Notes: generated by a model not told the origin, from the sequence alone. A DNA stretch of 64,000 nucleotides from Pseudonocardia parietis (GCF_017876315.1 NZ_JAGINU010000001.1:6076001-6140000); one strand, 5' to 3'; numbered from the stretch's first letter, positions 9,066 to 17,955 are shown. Translations and numbers: made by a program.

Positions 9066-9101
9066 ATGGTGCAGCCGGCCCAGGCGAGTCCGGACACCCG
9101 G

Positions 9102-9164
9102 TGATCGACGGTCGTGGAGTGGAGCGTTCGCGTGGCGTTCGCTCCACTCCTCGACCGTCGATCA
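9102..9164. repeat. 25-bp near-perfect inverted repeat (cruciform/hairpin)
   Basis: Arms 9102-9126 and 9140-9164 are complementary over 25 bp with one mismatch and a 13-nt loop. The arms contain GATCGACGGTCG and GGAGTGGAGCG. The element lies in the leader of the FAD monooxygenase, 54 nt before its start, where no gene ends, so an ordinary terminator is unlikely. It could be a miniature palindromic repeat, an RNA-stabilising hairpin or a regulator site. In the remainder of the 9017-9217 spacer I see only the direct repeats and the ribosome-binding site. Confidence 0.65.
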
Positions 9165-9217
9165 TGAGGAGGGTTCCGGTCGGCGCCGGGTCGGTTCTCA
9201 CCCTTTCTGGAGGCGTC

Positions 9218-10477
9218 ATGCGGGTCGTGGTGGCCGGAGCCGGCATCGGCGGGCTCGCGCTCGCCCAGGGGCTGGCGCGGGCGGGGATCGAGGTGGTCGT
9301 GCTCGAACGGGACGCCCGCCCGCAGGACACCGGCGGCTACCGGCTGCACCTGGACGACGACGCCCACGCGGCGCTGCAGCGGCTGCTCCCACCGTCGGTC
9401 CTGCAGGCTGTGCTGGCCTCGGCGGCAGGTGGGGAGACCTTCCGCCGGTTCTCGATCTGCGATCACCGGATGCGGGTGCTGACCACCGAGGAGATGCCGC
9501 CCGGCGATCGGCTGATGATCGGCCGGGTCCCGCTGCGCACACTGCTCGCACACGGCGTCGACGTCCGGTGGCGGTCGGCCTACCGCAGGCACACCACCGG
9601 CGTCGGCGGACGACTGCGGGTCGAGCACGACGGCGGCACCGAGATCGCGGACGTGCTGGTGGGGGCGGACGGCACCGTCTCGGCCGTGGTGCACGCACTC
9701 GCCGGGCGCCCGCTGTCGGCGCCGGTCGGTGTCGACGGGATCGCCGCAAAGGTCCCGCTCGACGACGGGGCTCGCGCACTGCTGCCGGCTGCGCTCGCCT
9801 GCGGTCCGGCGCTCGCGATCGCACCGGGTGGGCTCGGGGTGTTCCTGAGCGTGCACGATCCGGCCACGAGCCCGGTGGCGCCGCCGGTGTGCACGTCGCC
9901 GGCCGCCGTCGGGGAGCCGGCCTCGCTCGTGCTCGGACCGATGCTCGCCACCGGGCGGTTCCGGCGCGATCCGCACGACCTCGACGGACCCGAGCTCGTC
10001 ACCCTGCTCGGCGAGCTGCTGCGGGGCTGGCATCCCGACCTGCGCGAACTCGCCCGGCGGGCCGACCCGGCGACCGTCGCGTCCTTCCGGTTCCGCGCCT
10101 CCGACCCGGACGCCGATCCCACCCCGTGGCCGTCCGGCACGGTGACCGCGATCGGCGACGCGGTCCATGCGATGCCGCCGACCGGCGGGCAGGGCGCGGC
10201 GACCGCGATCCGGGACGCCGACGTCCTCGCCCGGCACCTGCGTCGCGCCCGGGACGGGGAGACGACGATCCCGCTCGCGCTGCACGCCTACGAGCGGGAG
10301 ATGGCGGCCTACGGGCCGGACGCGGTCCGCGAGTCGCTACGACCGCTCGCGACCCAGCGCCGATTGTCCGGGCCCGCGGGCGGCCTGCTGCTCCGGGCCG
10401 CCGGTGTCTCAGCCGGCGCACGGTCCCGGTTGCGCAACCTCAGAACAGCACGGTCGCGAACTGGGCGACCTGGGTGA
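9218..10477 (+). CDS. FAD-dependent aromatic-ring monooxygenase (PHBH fold)
   Basis: A 419-residue class A flavin monooxygenase. GAGIGG at residues 7-12 and Glu30 (VVVLERD) form the Rossmann FAD site. The second FAD motif GDAVHAMPPTGGQGA starts at 313, with the conserved GxG/DA signature of the p-hydroxybenzoate hydroxylase group. Such enzymes hydroxylate or inactivate phenolics, polyketides, tetracyclines or rifamycins using NAD(P)H and O2; the substrate is unknown here. The ATG at 9218 follows CTGGAGG. The upstream in-frame ATG at 9101 lies inside the palindrome and is unlikely to be used. The 3' end overlaps the convergent GNAT gene by 38 bp. Confidence 0.88.
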   Translation: MRVVVAGAGIGGLALAQGLARAGIEVVVLERDARPQDTGGYRLHLDDDAHAALQRLLPPSVLQAVLASAAGGETFRRFSICDHRMRVLTTEEMPPGDRLMIGRVPLRTLLAHGVDVRWRSAYRRHTTGVGGRLRVEHDGGTEIADVLVGADGTVSAVVHALAGRPLSAPVGVDGIAAKVPLDDGARALLPAALACGPALAIAPGGLGVFLSVHDPATSPVAPPVCTSPAAVGEPASLVLGPMLATGRFRRDPHDLDGPELVTLLGELLRGWHPDLRELARRADPATVASFRFRASDPDADPTPWPSGTVTAIGDAVHAMPPTGGQGAATAIRDADVLARHLRRARDGETTIPLALHAYEREMAAYGPDAVRESLRPLATQRRLSGPAGGLLLRAAGVSAGARSRLRNLRTARSRTGRPG

Positions 10478-11285
10478 ACCCCGCCCGCCGGTACGCGGCG
10501 CGGGCGGGCCCGTTGAAGGCGTTGACGTACAGGCTGGCACAGCGCCCCATCGACGCCAGTGCGACGGCGACGGACGCGGTCCCGGCCGTCCCCAGCCCGT
10601 GCCCGCGCCACGACGGATGCACCCACACGCCCTGGATCTGTCCGACCGTCCGTGACATCGCGCCGACCTCGGCCTTGAACACGACCTCGCCGTCGTGGAA
10701 GCGGGCGAACGCCCGGCCCGAGTTGATCAGCTCGGCGACCCGGGCGCGATAGCCTGCGCCGCCGTCGCCGTCGCGGGGATCGACCCCGACCTCCTCGGTG
10801 AACATCGCGACGGCCGCGGGCAGGTAACGGTCGAGCTCGTCGATCCGGACCGGCCGCACGTGCGGGTCGGCGGGGATCGCGGGCATGCCGTACAGGCTCA
10901 TCAGCGGCTGGTCGGCCCGGATCTCGCGGGCGGGACCCCAGACGGGTGCGAGCTCGTCCCACAGCGGCAGCACCAGCTCGGCGCGACCGACCAGCGAGGA
11001 GCAGACCCGGCCGCTGCGCCGCGCCCGGTCGGCGAATGCCCGGATCGCGGAGCGCTCACCGCGCAGTGGCACGAGGTTGGCACCGGAGAAGCAGAGCCCG
11101 TCGGCCGGGGCCCCGTAGGACCAGAGCTCACCGCCGAGCCGCCACGGGTCCAGCCCGACGGCCTCGATCCGCGCGGCGACCATGCAGGAGGCGACGGGAT
11201 CGGCATCGAGTGCATCGTGCACCCCGGAGCGGTGACGATCGTCGAGAAGCCGTGCACCGGCCACCCTCAGCACGGAACTCATCAT
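10440..11285 (-). CDS. GNAT acetyltransferase with N-terminal DUF4081-type domain (Rv2867c-like)
   Basis: A 281-residue two-domain protein. Residues 1-140 match the actinobacterial DUF4081-type domain. Residues 141-281 are a GNAT fold with the acetyl-CoA loop QGVWVHPSWRGHGLGTAG at 218-235 and a C-terminal YVNAFNGPARAAYRRAGF. In M. tuberculosis the orthologue Rv2867c lies immediately beside gcpE/ispG, as here. The acetyl acceptor is unknown. The start is ATG at 11285 (a second ATG follows directly). About 98 nt separate it from the ispG stop, and these are filled by the repeat tract. Confidence 0.85.
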   Translation of the reverse strand: MMSSVLRVAGARLLDDRHRSGVHDALDADPVASCMVAARIEAVGLDPWRLGGELWSYGAPADGLCFSGANLVPLRGERSAIRAFADRARRSGRVCSSLVGRAELVLPLWDELAPVWGPAREIRADQPLMSLYGMPAIPADPHVRPVRIDELDRYLPAAVAMFTEEVGVDPRDGDGGAGYRARVAELINSGRAFARFHDGEVVFKAEVGAMSRTVGQIQGVWVHPSWRGHGLGTAGTASVAVALASMGRCASLYVNAFNGPARAAYRRAGFTQVAQFATVLF

Positions 11286-11303
11286 GCCACGCTCCTACCG
11301 GTT

Positions 11304-11387
11304 TCAGCGCACATGCTCGCCCCGCTCAGTGCAGACACTCGCTCCGCACCCTCCGCTCAGCGCACATGCTCGCTCCGGCAATCTCAG
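11304..11387 (-). repeat. degenerate 3' repeat tract downstream of ispG
   Basis: Three degenerate units built on TCAGCGCACATGCTCGC(T/C)CC lie on the plus strand, with TCAG anchors at 11304, 11326, 11357 and 11384. The last TCA is the ispG stop codon read on the opposite strand. Units share GCTCGCTCCG and CCGCTCAG with the 26.4-kb array and the 6.6-kb copy. The tract fills nearly the whole spacer between ispG and the GNAT gene. Confidence 0.65.
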
Positions 11388-12541
11388 CCGACCGTCACCT
11401 GAGGCTCGCCCGCAGCACCGTCGACGGGCTCACCCATGTCCTCGGCGATCCGCATGGCCTCCTCGATGAGGGTCTCCACGATCTTGTGCTCGGGCACGGT
11501 CTTGATGACCTCGCCCTTGACGAAGATCTGCCCCTTGCCGTTGCCCGACGCGACACCCAGATCGGCCTCGCGGGCCTCCCCCGGGCCGTTCACGACGCAG
11601 CCCATGACGGCCACCCGCAGCGGGACCTCCATGCCGGTCAGACCGGCGGTGACCTCGTCGGCGAGCTTGTAGACGTCGACCTGGGCGCGCCCGCAGGACG
11701 GGCAGGAGACGATCTCCAGCTTGCGGGGCCGCAGGTTCAGCGACTCGAGGATCTGCTGCCCGACCTTGATCTCCTCGACCGGCGGCGCGGACAGCGACAC
11801 CCGGATCGTGTCCCCGATCCCCTGGCGCAGCAGCGCTCCGAACGCGACCGCGGACTTGATCGTGCCCTGGAACGCCGGGCCCGCCTCGGTGACGCCGAGG
11901 TGCAGCGGGTAGTCGCACTGCTCGGCCAGCAGCTCGTAGGCACGCACCATGACGACCGGGTCGTTGTGCTTCACCGAGATCTTGATGTCGTGGAAGTCGT
12001 GCTCGGCGAACAGGCCCGCCTCCCACATCGCCGACTCCGCGAGGGCCTCCGGGGTCGCCTTGCCGTACTTCTCCATCAGCCGCTTGTCCAGCGAGCCGGC
12101 GTTGACCCCGATCCGGATCGGGGTGCCGTGGTCGCGCGCCGCGTGGGCGATCTCGCGGACCTGGTCGTCGAACTTGCGGATGTTGCCGGGGTTCACCCGG
12201 ACCGCGGCGCAGCCGGCCTCGATCGCGGCGAAGACGTACTTCGGCTGGAAGTGGATGTCGGCGATCACCGGGATCTGCGACTTCTGCGCGATCGCGGGCA
12301 GTGCCTCGGCGTCGTCGGCGGACGGGCAGGCGACCCGGACGATGTCGCAACCGGCCGCGGTCAGCTCGGCGATCTGCTGCAACGTCGCGTTGACGTCGGA
12401 GGTCAGGGTGGTCGTCATCGACTGCACGGAGATCGGGTGCTCGGAGCCGACACCGACCGGGCCGACCTGCAGCTGCCGGGTCTTCCGGCGCGGGGCCAGG
12501 GTCGGCGCGGGCGCGGACGGCATACCCAGGGAGACGTTCAC
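11384..12541 (-). CDS. ispG: 4-hydroxy-3-methylbut-2-enyl-diphosphate synthase (flavodoxin/ferredoxin)
   Basis: A 385-residue [4Fe-4S] enzyme of the MEP isoprenoid pathway that converts MEcPP to HMBPP. The N-terminal TIM barrel ([23 protein letters not shown]) is followed by the Fe-S domain with Cys280 and Cys283 (CPSCGRAQ), Cys315 ([12 protein letters not shown]) and the cluster-ligating Glu in the same motif. The frame stays open upstream into an Abi-like remnant without a stop. I chose the GTG at 12541 because it aligns with mycobacterial GcpE ([13 protein letters not shown] follows) and has GTGAGG just upstream as Shine-Dalgarno. It lies near dxr of the same pathway. Confidence 0.95.
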   Translation of the reverse strand: MNVSLGMPSAPAPTLAPRRKTRQLQVGPVGVGSEHPISVQSMTTTLTSDVNATLQQIAELTAAGCDIVRVACPSADDAEALPAIAQKSQIPVIADIHFQPKYVFAAIEAGCAAVRVNPGNIRKFDDQVREIAHAARDHGTPIRIGVNAGSLDKRLMEKYGKATPEALAESAMWEAGLFAEHDFHDIKISVKHNDPVVMVRAYELLAEQCDYPLHLGVTEAGPAFQGTIKSAVAFGALLRQGIGDTIRVSLSAPPVEEIKVGQQILESLNLRPRKLEIVSCPSCGRAQVDVYKLADEVTAGLTGMEVPLRVAVMGCVVNGPGEAREADLGVASGNGKGQIFVKGEVIKTVPEHKIVETLIEEAMRIAEDMGEPVDGAAGEPQVTVG

Positions 12542-12550
12542 GACCCTCAC

Positions 12551-13295
12551 TATCCCATCGGCGTCGAGAGCCCGCCGTACCCCGTGAGCGGACGCACCCC
12601 GTACCGCCGTCACCGCCTGCGATTCATCTGCTCCCGCACGGTCGAGGTCCTCGCGCAGCCGCGGGTGGAGGAGCCCGGCCAGGTGCCGGACGTCGTCAGC
12701 GCTCGCCATGACGTCCACGGTGAGCAGTGGTTCGTGGTGCGCCACCCGATTACGGAGCTGGTGCAGCCGGCCGATGCGCGTATCGACGTCACGCCGTTCC
12801 GTCCCGCGTGGGAAGGCACGGTGCAGCGCCGGTCGCCACAACGTCACCTCGTGCGGCAGACGTCAGGTAGCGCCAGAATCCGAACGACAGCTGGGCGACG
12901 ACCTTCCCTGGTGGCGCTGCCCGTCCCACCTCCCGCCGCGCATGCTCCAGCGAAGCTCGAGACCGTGCGTTGATGTCGACGGTCGTGCGGACTGCGCCCC
13001 CTGCGGAACGCCGCCTCCGGGTACGACGTAACGGCGCGAAGACCTGGTTTCCGCACGCGGTCCAGTGTTCCGGCAAGCCGGGAAGGGTTTCGAGCGCACG
13101 GTCGTACGCGTTGCGCAGCCCGACCTCGAGATGAGCGAGATCGTGCATCAGTGCGGCCCCCAGCCTCGTGTTCCACTCGTAGAGTTCGAGAGCGTGACGG
13201 GCGTCGCCCCCGGCGGCTACGCGGTATACAGCGAAGCGAGGACTACTCAGCCACCACTCCACCCAGGCCAGGGTCTCCTGGTCGCTTTCTTCCAT
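12551..13295 (-). pseudogene. Abi-family (Abi_2/AbiD-like) protein, frameshifted remnant
   Basis: From the ATG at 13295 the frame encodes an Abi-type N-terminus (WLSSPRFAVYRVAAGGDARH, LELYEWNTRLGAALMHDLAH, LEVGLRNAYDR) up to [11 protein letters not shown]. The family continuation [19 protein letters not shown] and [10 protein letters not shown] is then found in another frame starting near 12847. A one-base insertion or two-base deletion at about 12853 explains both halves. The second frame has no stop before ispG, so the natural C-terminus is also lost. Abi proteins of this kind are associated with abortive phage infection and HEPN-like RNase activity (RxxxxH-type motif in RNRVAHH). A sequencing error is the main alternative. 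Confidence 0.75.
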
Positions 13296-13329
13296 GGCTG
13301 TCCGGCCTCGTGTAACCTGGTCCGCAGAA

Positions 13330-13370
13330 AGCCCCGGTGGACCTCTGACCTCAGTCACGTCGCCGGGGCT
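13330..13370 (-). terminator. hairpin terminator after the dxr-rseP-HAD operon
   Basis: AGCCCCGG at 13330-13337 pairs with CCGGGGCT at 13363-13370; on the minus-strand transcript the stem is followed by TTTCTGCGG. It begins 45 nt after the HAD stop codon and precedes the Abi remnant, so it fits an intrinsic terminator with a weak U-tract, as is usual in high-GC actinobacteria. Confidence 0.5.
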
Positions 13371-13414
13371 CCGTCATTCTCGGATGAATGACCCGACGAC
13401 CGCGGCGATTCGAC

Positions 13415-13903
13415 TCAGGTCCGTCCCTGGTTCTCCTGCGCGTCCTGCAGCGTCGACGAGTGCGGCAGCCAGGTCGCCAGCTCGACCGGCCACCCGTCCG
13501 CCTCCAGGGTCCGTACGACGGCCGGGTCGTCGTCGAGGATCATCGCGATCTCCCGCTCCCGGGCCAGGCCCCGCAGCACCTCGCGTTTGACGTAGCGGGC
13601 GGGGCGCAGGTCGTCGTCGGGGCGCATGTAGAGCGGCCCGGTGGGCAGCCCGAACCCGGCGAGCCAGCGCTCGGTCAGCCGCCGGTTCCGCTCCGGGCGC
13701 CCGGTCAGGTACACGACGTCGTAGTGGTCGAGGGCCTCCTCCAACCGATCGGCGCCCTCGTCGAGCAGCGGGTCGGCGTGCGCGGCGGCGAAGAACTTCT
13801 CCCACCGGTGCACATCGAGGAAGTGCAGGCGGTGCGAGACGTCGGCGAGCACGCCGTCGATGTCGAAGACCGCCAGTGGACGCGGGTGGCTCGCAGGACT
13901 CAC
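13415..13903 (-). CDS. HAD-superfamily phosphatase
   Basis: A 162-residue HAD hydrolase with motif I FDIDGVLADV (nucleophile Asp14, acid/base Asp16), motif II YLTGRPERNR and motif III/IV around ILDDDPAVVRTLE. It resembles the short swiss-army phosphatases of actinobacteria; the substrate is unknown. The GTG start overlaps the rseP stop by 4 nt, so it is the last gene of a dxr-rseP-HAD operon. The hairpin at 13330-13370 lies just beyond its end. Confidence 0.85.
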   Translation of the reverse strand: MSPASHPRPLAVFDIDGVLADVSHRLHFLDVHRWEKFFAAAHADPLLDEGADRLEEALDHYDVVYLTGRPERNRRLTERWLAGFGLPTGPLYMRPDDDLRPARYVKREVLRGLAREREIAMILDDDPAVVRTLEADGWPVELATWLPHSSTLQDAQENQGRT

Positions 13904-15216
13904 CCGAAGATCCGCACCGGGTTGACGATGTCGGCGATCGCGACCACGACCGAGAAGCCGAGGAACACCAGCACGAAGACGTAGGCGAACGGCAGCAGCT
14001 TGGCCGCGTCCACCGGGCCGGGATCGGGTCTGCCGAACGCACGCGCGGTGTTCCGCTTGATCGACTCCCAGATCGCGGGGACGATCTGGCCGCCGTCCAG
14101 CGGCGGGATCGGCAGCAGGTTGAGCAGGAACAACGAGACGTTCACCGCGGCCAGCATGTTGAGGAACAGGCCCACGTCCTGCTGCCAGGGTGCGTCCTCC
14201 TGGGCCAGGATCTCGCCGCCGATCCGAGACACGCCGACGACGCCCATCGGGCTGTCGTCACTCCGCTCCTCGCCGAGGAACGCCGCGCCGAACAGGGCGG
14301 GTACCCGGGAGGGGATCTGAGTGATCGCCTCGGCGGTGCCCGCGACAACCCCGCCGATGTACTCGACGACCTCACCCGGGCTCTGCTGCACGTAGTCGCC
14401 GGGCAGCAGGCCGACCCCCAGGAAACCGGCGGTCACGGCCCGGTCCGGGTCGGCGAAATCGGCGACCTGGTTCTCGATGACGTCGACGGTCAGCGGCAGG
14501 CGCTGGCCGTTGCGCTCGACCACGATCGGGGTCGGTCCGGAGGTGACCCGGATCGCCTCACGCAGTTCCATGCCGTCGTTCGGGCCGTACTCCCGGCCTG
14601 CGAGGGACACGATCCGGTCGCCCGGGAGCATTCCGGCCGCCGCTGCAGGGGCGAGCGGCGCTCCCGCCGGGCACCGGTCGTCCACGGGCGCGGACGCCGT
14701 TGCCGGGAGTACGCACTCACTCACCGCACTGACCTGGGTCCCACCGGCCTGGATACCGATCCCCATCAGGATTCCGGCGAACAATCCGATGGCCAGGATC
14801 AGGTTCATGAACGGCCCGGCGAACATGACGATGATCCGCTTCCACGGCGCACGCGTCCAGAACTGCCGGTCCGCGTCCTGCGGCAGGACGTCCATCTGCG
14901 ACTGCGCCCGGGCGTCGTCCATCAGCCCCTGGAACGGCCCGGTGCGCCGGCTGCGGCCGAGCCGCCCCTGCCCGGGCGCCGGCGGCAGCATGCCGATCAT
15001 GCGGACGTAGCCGCCGAGCGGGATCGCCTTGACGCCGTACTCGGTCTCGCCCCGCTTGACCGACCAGACGGTCTTCCCGAAGCCGACCATGAACTCCGGG
15101 ACCTTGATCCCGAACCAGCGGGCGGTGGCGAAGTGGCCGAGTTCGTGCCACGCGATCGAGACGAGCAACCCGAAGAAGAAGATCGCGATCCCGACGATCG
15201 TCCACAGAACGGTCAC
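13900..15216 (-). CDS. rseP: site-2 intramembrane metalloprotease (RseP/Rip1)
   Basis: A 438-residue zinc protease of the inner membrane. HELGH is at 24-28 in the first helix, a PDZ domain lies in the middle ([20 protein letters not shown]), and the C-terminal zinc ligand motif [11 protein letters not shown] has its Asp at about 374. The M. tuberculosis orthologue Rip1 (Rv2869c) cleaves anti-sigma factors and other membrane proteins during regulated intramembrane proteolysis. The GTG start overlaps the dxr stop (GTGA), the same order as in mycobacteria. The PDZ region is preceded by a periplasmic stretch with two Cys ([15 protein letters not shown]) that could form a disulfide. Confidence 0.93.
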   Translation of the reverse strand: MTVLWTIVGIAIFFFGLLVSIAWHELGHFATARWFGIKVPEFMVGFGKTVWSVKRGETEYGVKAIPLGGYVRMIGMLPPAPGQGRLGRSRRTGPFQGLMDDARAQSQMDVLPQDADRQFWTRAPWKRIIVMFAGPFMNLILAIGLFAGILMGIGIQAGGTQVSAVSECVLPATASAPVDDRCPAGAPLAPAAAAGMLPGDRIVSLAGREYGPNDGMELREAIRVTSGPTPIVVERNGQRLPLTVDVIENQVADFADPDRAVTAGFLGVGLLPGDYVQQSPGEVVEYIGGVVAGTAEAITQIPSRVPALFGAAFLGEERSDDSPMGVVGVSRIGGEILAQEDAPWQQDVGLFLNMLAAVNVSLFLLNLLPIPPLDGGQIVPAIWESIKRNTARAFGRPDPGPVDAAKLLPFAYVFVLVFLGFSVVVAIADIVNPVRIFG

Positions 15217-16358
15217 GACGCCGCCTTCTCCCGCGCGTGGGCGCGGGCCCACTCCTCGGCCGCCAGCACGTCCGCCACGGTAGCCGGGTCACCCGTCCAG
15301 GTGTCGGCCGCCTCCAGCACGCCTTCGAGCAGGTCGGTGATGCCGGTGTAGCCGATCCGCCCGGCCACGAAGGCCTCGACGAGCTCCTCGTTGGCGGCGT
15401 TGAGGACGGCGGGCAGGCAGCCGCCCCGTCCCCCCGCGGCGCGGGCGAGGCGGACGCCGGGGAACGCGTCGTCGTCCAACGGCTCGAAGGTCCAGGTGTG
15501 CGCCGCGGTGAAGTCGCACGCGGGTGCGGCGCCGGCGATGCGGTCCGGCCAGCCCAGCGCCAGCGCGATCGGCAACCGCATGTCCGGCGGGGACGCCTGT
15601 GCGATCGTGGAGCCGTCGGCGAAGGTCACCATCGAGTGGACGATCGACTGCGGGTGCACGGTGACGTCGATCCGGTCGTACGGGACACCGAACAGCAGGT
15701 GCGCCTCGATGACCTCGAGCCCCTTGTTGACCAGGGTCGCCGAGTTGATCGTGATGACCGGGCCCATGTCCCAGGTCGGGTGCTTCAGCGCCTGCTCGAC
15801 CGTGACGCCCGCCAGGTCGTCCCGGGTGCGCCCGCGGAACGGCCCGCCGGACGCGGTCAGCACCAGGCGTTCCACCTCCGCCTCCCGCCCGCCGCGCAGG
15901 CACTGGGCCAGCGCCGAGTGCTCGGAGTCGACCGGCACGATCTGGCCGGGCGCGGCCGCCGCGAGCACCAGCGGACCGCCCGCGACGAGGGACTCCTTGT
16001 TCGCCAGGGCCAGCCGGGCGCCGGTCCCCAGCGCCGCCAGGGTCGGCCCGAGACCGCGGGAGCCGGTGATGCCGTTGAGCACGACGTCGGCGCCGCACGC
16101 GGTCACCAGCTCCGCGGCAGCGGACGGACCGTCCAGCACCTCGACGCCCGGCAGCTCGGCCCGCAGCCGGGCCGCCGCGTCGGCGGAGGACACCGCCACC
16201 CGGGGGACGCGGTGCTCACGCACCTGGGAGATCAGCAGCGGCGCGTCCGAGCCGCCCGCGGCCAGCCCGGCGACCGTGAACCCACCGGCCTGCGTGATCA
16301 CATCGAGGGCCTGGGTGCCGATCGACCCGGTGCTGCCCAACACGACGAGTGACTTCAT
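15213..16358 (-). CDS. dxr: 1-deoxy-D-xylulose-5-phosphate reductoisomerase
   Basis: A 381-residue NADPH-dependent enzyme that converts DXP to MEP, the first committed step of the MEP pathway. The nucleotide motif GSTGSIG is at 8-14. The metal and substrate sites are visible in [12 protein letters not shown] (Asp and Glu ligands) and [20 protein letters not shown], and the flexible loop lies around HPTWDMG. I chose ATG 16358; the preceding GTG at 16361 is equally possible. It is the first gene of the operon with rseP and HAD, divergent from the DUF2631 gene 86 nt away. Confidence 0.95.
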   Translation of the reverse strand: MKSLVVLGSTGSIGTQALDVITQAGGFTVAGLAAGGSDAPLLISQVREHRVPRVAVSSADAAARLRAELPGVEVLDGPSAAAELVTACGADVVLNGITGSRGLGPTLAALGTGARLALANKESLVAGGPLVLAAAAPGQIVPVDSEHSALAQCLRGGREAEVERLVLTASGGPFRGRTRDDLAGVTVEQALKHPTWDMGPVITINSATLVNKGLEVIEAHLLFGVPYDRIDVTVHPQSIVHSMVTFADGSTIAQASPPDMRLPIALALGWPDRIAGAAPACDFTAAHTWTFEPLDDDAFPGVRLARAAGGRGGCLPAVLNAANEELVEAFVAGRIGYTGITDLLEGVLEAADTWTGDPATVADVLAAEEWARAHAREKAAS

Positions 16359-16444
16359 CACCGCACATCATCCTCGGCCGCCCGGCTGTGCGACGATGAC
16401 CCCGACCCCCAGGTGGTCGAATCGGTCGTAGCGGGAGGAAGCAC

Positions 16445-16705
16445 GTGGCGAGCAACGTACGCGAGGTCGCTGTCCGGTCGGGTGTCGACCCGGCCGAGGA
16501 GCCCTCGGTCGACTGGGGCTGGCACCAGAACTTCACCAAGGGCATCCCGATCGCCGCGGGATCGACCGGCATCATCCTGCTGCTGTTCCTGATCGGCCAC
16601 TCGGCCAGCTGGACCGAGATCCTCTACATGGCGATCCCGGCCGCCGTCTGCCTGGTGGGCGCGGTGGCGTACCCGATCTACAAGCGGCGCAGCTGGCGGC
16701 ACTGA
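16445..16705 (+). CDS. DUF2631 small membrane protein
   Basis: An 86-residue protein with a soluble N-terminus (PSVDWGWHQNFTKG) and two hydrophobic helices (AGSTGIILLLFLIGHSA and EILYMAIPAAVCLVGAVAYP), ending in a basic tail YKRRSWRH. This is the actinobacterial DUF2631 pattern; a homologue lies close to dxr in M. tuberculosis as well. Function is unknown. The GTG start follows GGGAGGAAGCAC. It lies 16 nt upstream of the Prim-PolC gene and may be its operon partner. Confidence 0.78.
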   Translation: MASNVREVAVRSGVDPAEEPSVDWGWHQNFTKGIPIAAGSTGIILLLFLIGHSASWTEILYMAIPAAVCLVGAVAYPIYKRRSWRH

Positions 16706-16721
16706 CCCGAGCTGACCCCCG

Positions 16722-17693
16722 ATGGCCGCAGGCGCGGGCGAACCGGTCGAACTGACGATCGGTGACCGCGTCGTGCGGCTGTCCAGCCCGGACCGGGTCT
16801 ACTTCCCGGACCGCGGTGAGACCAAGCGGGACCTCGCGGCGTACTACGAGTCGGTCGGCGACGGGATCGTCCGCGCGCTGCGTGAGCGGCCCTGCATGCT
16901 GCACCGCTTCCCGACCGGCGTCACCGGGGAGAAGGTGCACCAGAAGCGGCTGCCGCGCGGCGCCCCGGACTGGGTCCGCACGGTGCGGGTGCACTTCCCG
17001 CGTTTCAACCGCACCGCCGACGAGCTGTGTGTCGGTCATCTCGCCGACGTGATCTGGGCGGTCCAGATGTCCACCGTGGAGTTCCATCCGTGGAACTCCC
17101 GCGCCGCCGACGTCGAGTCCCCCGACGAGTGGCGGATCGACCTCGACCCGATGCCGGACGCGTCGTGGGCGGACGTCCGCCGCGTCGCCGGGGTGGTGCA
17201 CGAGGTGCTCGACGAGCTCGGAGCCACCGGTTTCCCCAAGACCTCCGGCGGGTCCGGCCTGCACGTCTACGTGCGCATCCCGCCCGAGCACGGGTTCGCC
17301 GACGTCCGCCGGGCCGCGCACGCGTTCGCCCGCGAGGTCGGGCGGCGCTGCGACCGCGTGGACCTGTCCTGGTGGCGCAAGGACCGGGACCCGTCGAAGA
17401 TCTTCGTCGACTACAACCAGAACGCCCGCGACCACACGATCGCCTGCGCCTACTCGGTGCGCGGCACCCCGGACGCGCGGGTGTCCGCCCCGGTGCGCTG
17501 GGACGAGATCGACGACTGCGAGCCCGGTGACTTCACGATCGCGACGATGCCGGCCCGGTACGACGAGCTGGGCGACCTGCACGCCGGGATCGACGAGGCC
17601 GTCTTCACCCTGCACCCACTGCTGGAATGGGCGGACCGGGACGCCCGCGACGGCGCCCCTCCCCCGGACCTGCCCGACCTCGACGAGGGCTGA
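16722..17693 (+). CDS. LigD-type primase-polymerase (Prim-PolC/PolD)
   Basis: A 323-residue stand-alone archaeo-eukaryotic primase (AEP) domain of the LigD polymerase family. The metal-binding pair is D140-L-D142 in WRIDLDPMP. TSGGSGLHVYVRI carries the conserved His of the NTP-binding site, and WRKDRDPSKIFVDYNQNARD the third Asp. Such enzymes fill short gaps with ribo- or deoxyribonucleotides. In mycobacteria the homologue (Rv3730c, Prim-PolC/PolD1) is paired with LigC and acts with it in base excision repair. Here LigC lies 0.9 kb downstream with a DNA glycosylase between. The ATG at 16722 lies 16 nt after the DUF2631 gene. Confidence 0.92.
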   Translation: MAAGAGEPVELTIGDRVVRLSSPDRVYFPDRGETKRDLAAYYESVGDGIVRALRERPCMLHRFPTGVTGEKVHQKRLPRGAPDWVRTVRVHFPRFNRTADELCVGHLADVIWAVQMSTVEFHPWNSRAADVESPDEWRIDLDPMPDASWADVRRVAGVVHEVLDELGATGFPKTSGGSGLHVYVRIPPEHGFADVRRAAHAFAREVGRRCDRVDLSWWRKDRDPSKIFVDYNQNARDHTIACAYSVRGTPDARVSAPVRWDEIDDCEPGDFTIATMPARYDELGDLHAGIDEAVFTLHPLLEWADRDARDGAPPPDLPDLDEG

Positions 17694-17764
17694 TCCCGCC
17701 GATCACCCGGATGCCCGTCGCGGCACCGGACGCACCGTTCCCGGCACCTGGCAGGATCGGCGGC

Positions 17765-17950
17765 GTGGAGGACGGGTTCCGTAAGCGGCAGCTCAACCGG
17801 CTCGGCTACGGCGTCGGCGGCGGCCTGGTCGTCGGCTGCGCGGTCTGGACGCTCACCGGTGCCTGGTGGTGGCTGCTGGTGCTCCTGGCGGTCGGGGGCG
17901 CGCTCGGCCTGTTCCTGCGTGCGACGACCCCGCCGGATCCGCAGCGCTGA
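17765..17950 (+). CDS. small two-helix membrane protein
   Basis: A 61-residue protein with two hydrophobic helices (GVGGGLVVGCAVWTLTG and WWWLLVLLAVGGALGLFL), a charged N-terminus (EDGFRKRQLNRLG) and a short Pro-rich tail. The start is GTG at 17765. I recognise no family. It sits 71 nt behind Prim-PolC and converges on the glycosylase gene with 5 nt between stops. The hydrophobicity pattern and its fit between neighbours make it more than a chance frame, but it is the least certain gene in this region. Confidence 0.55.
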   Translation: MEDGFRKRQLNRLGYGVGGGLVVGCAVWTLTGAWWWLLVLLAVGGALGLFLRATTPPDPQR

Positions 17951-17955
17951 CCCGG

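Noticed and set aside
11384-12847. A 487-codon IspG with a novel N-terminal domain
   Set aside because: The extra 102 codons encode the C-terminal part of an Abi-family protein ([10 protein letters not shown]). A GTG with Shine-Dalgarno at 12541 matches the normal IspG start, so the fusion is read as chance openness after loss of a stop.
13330-13370. Possible riboswitch or structured leader upstream of the Abi remnant
   Set aside because: Only one simple GC stem with a long loop is evident, placed just after the HAD gene; a terminator explains it better.
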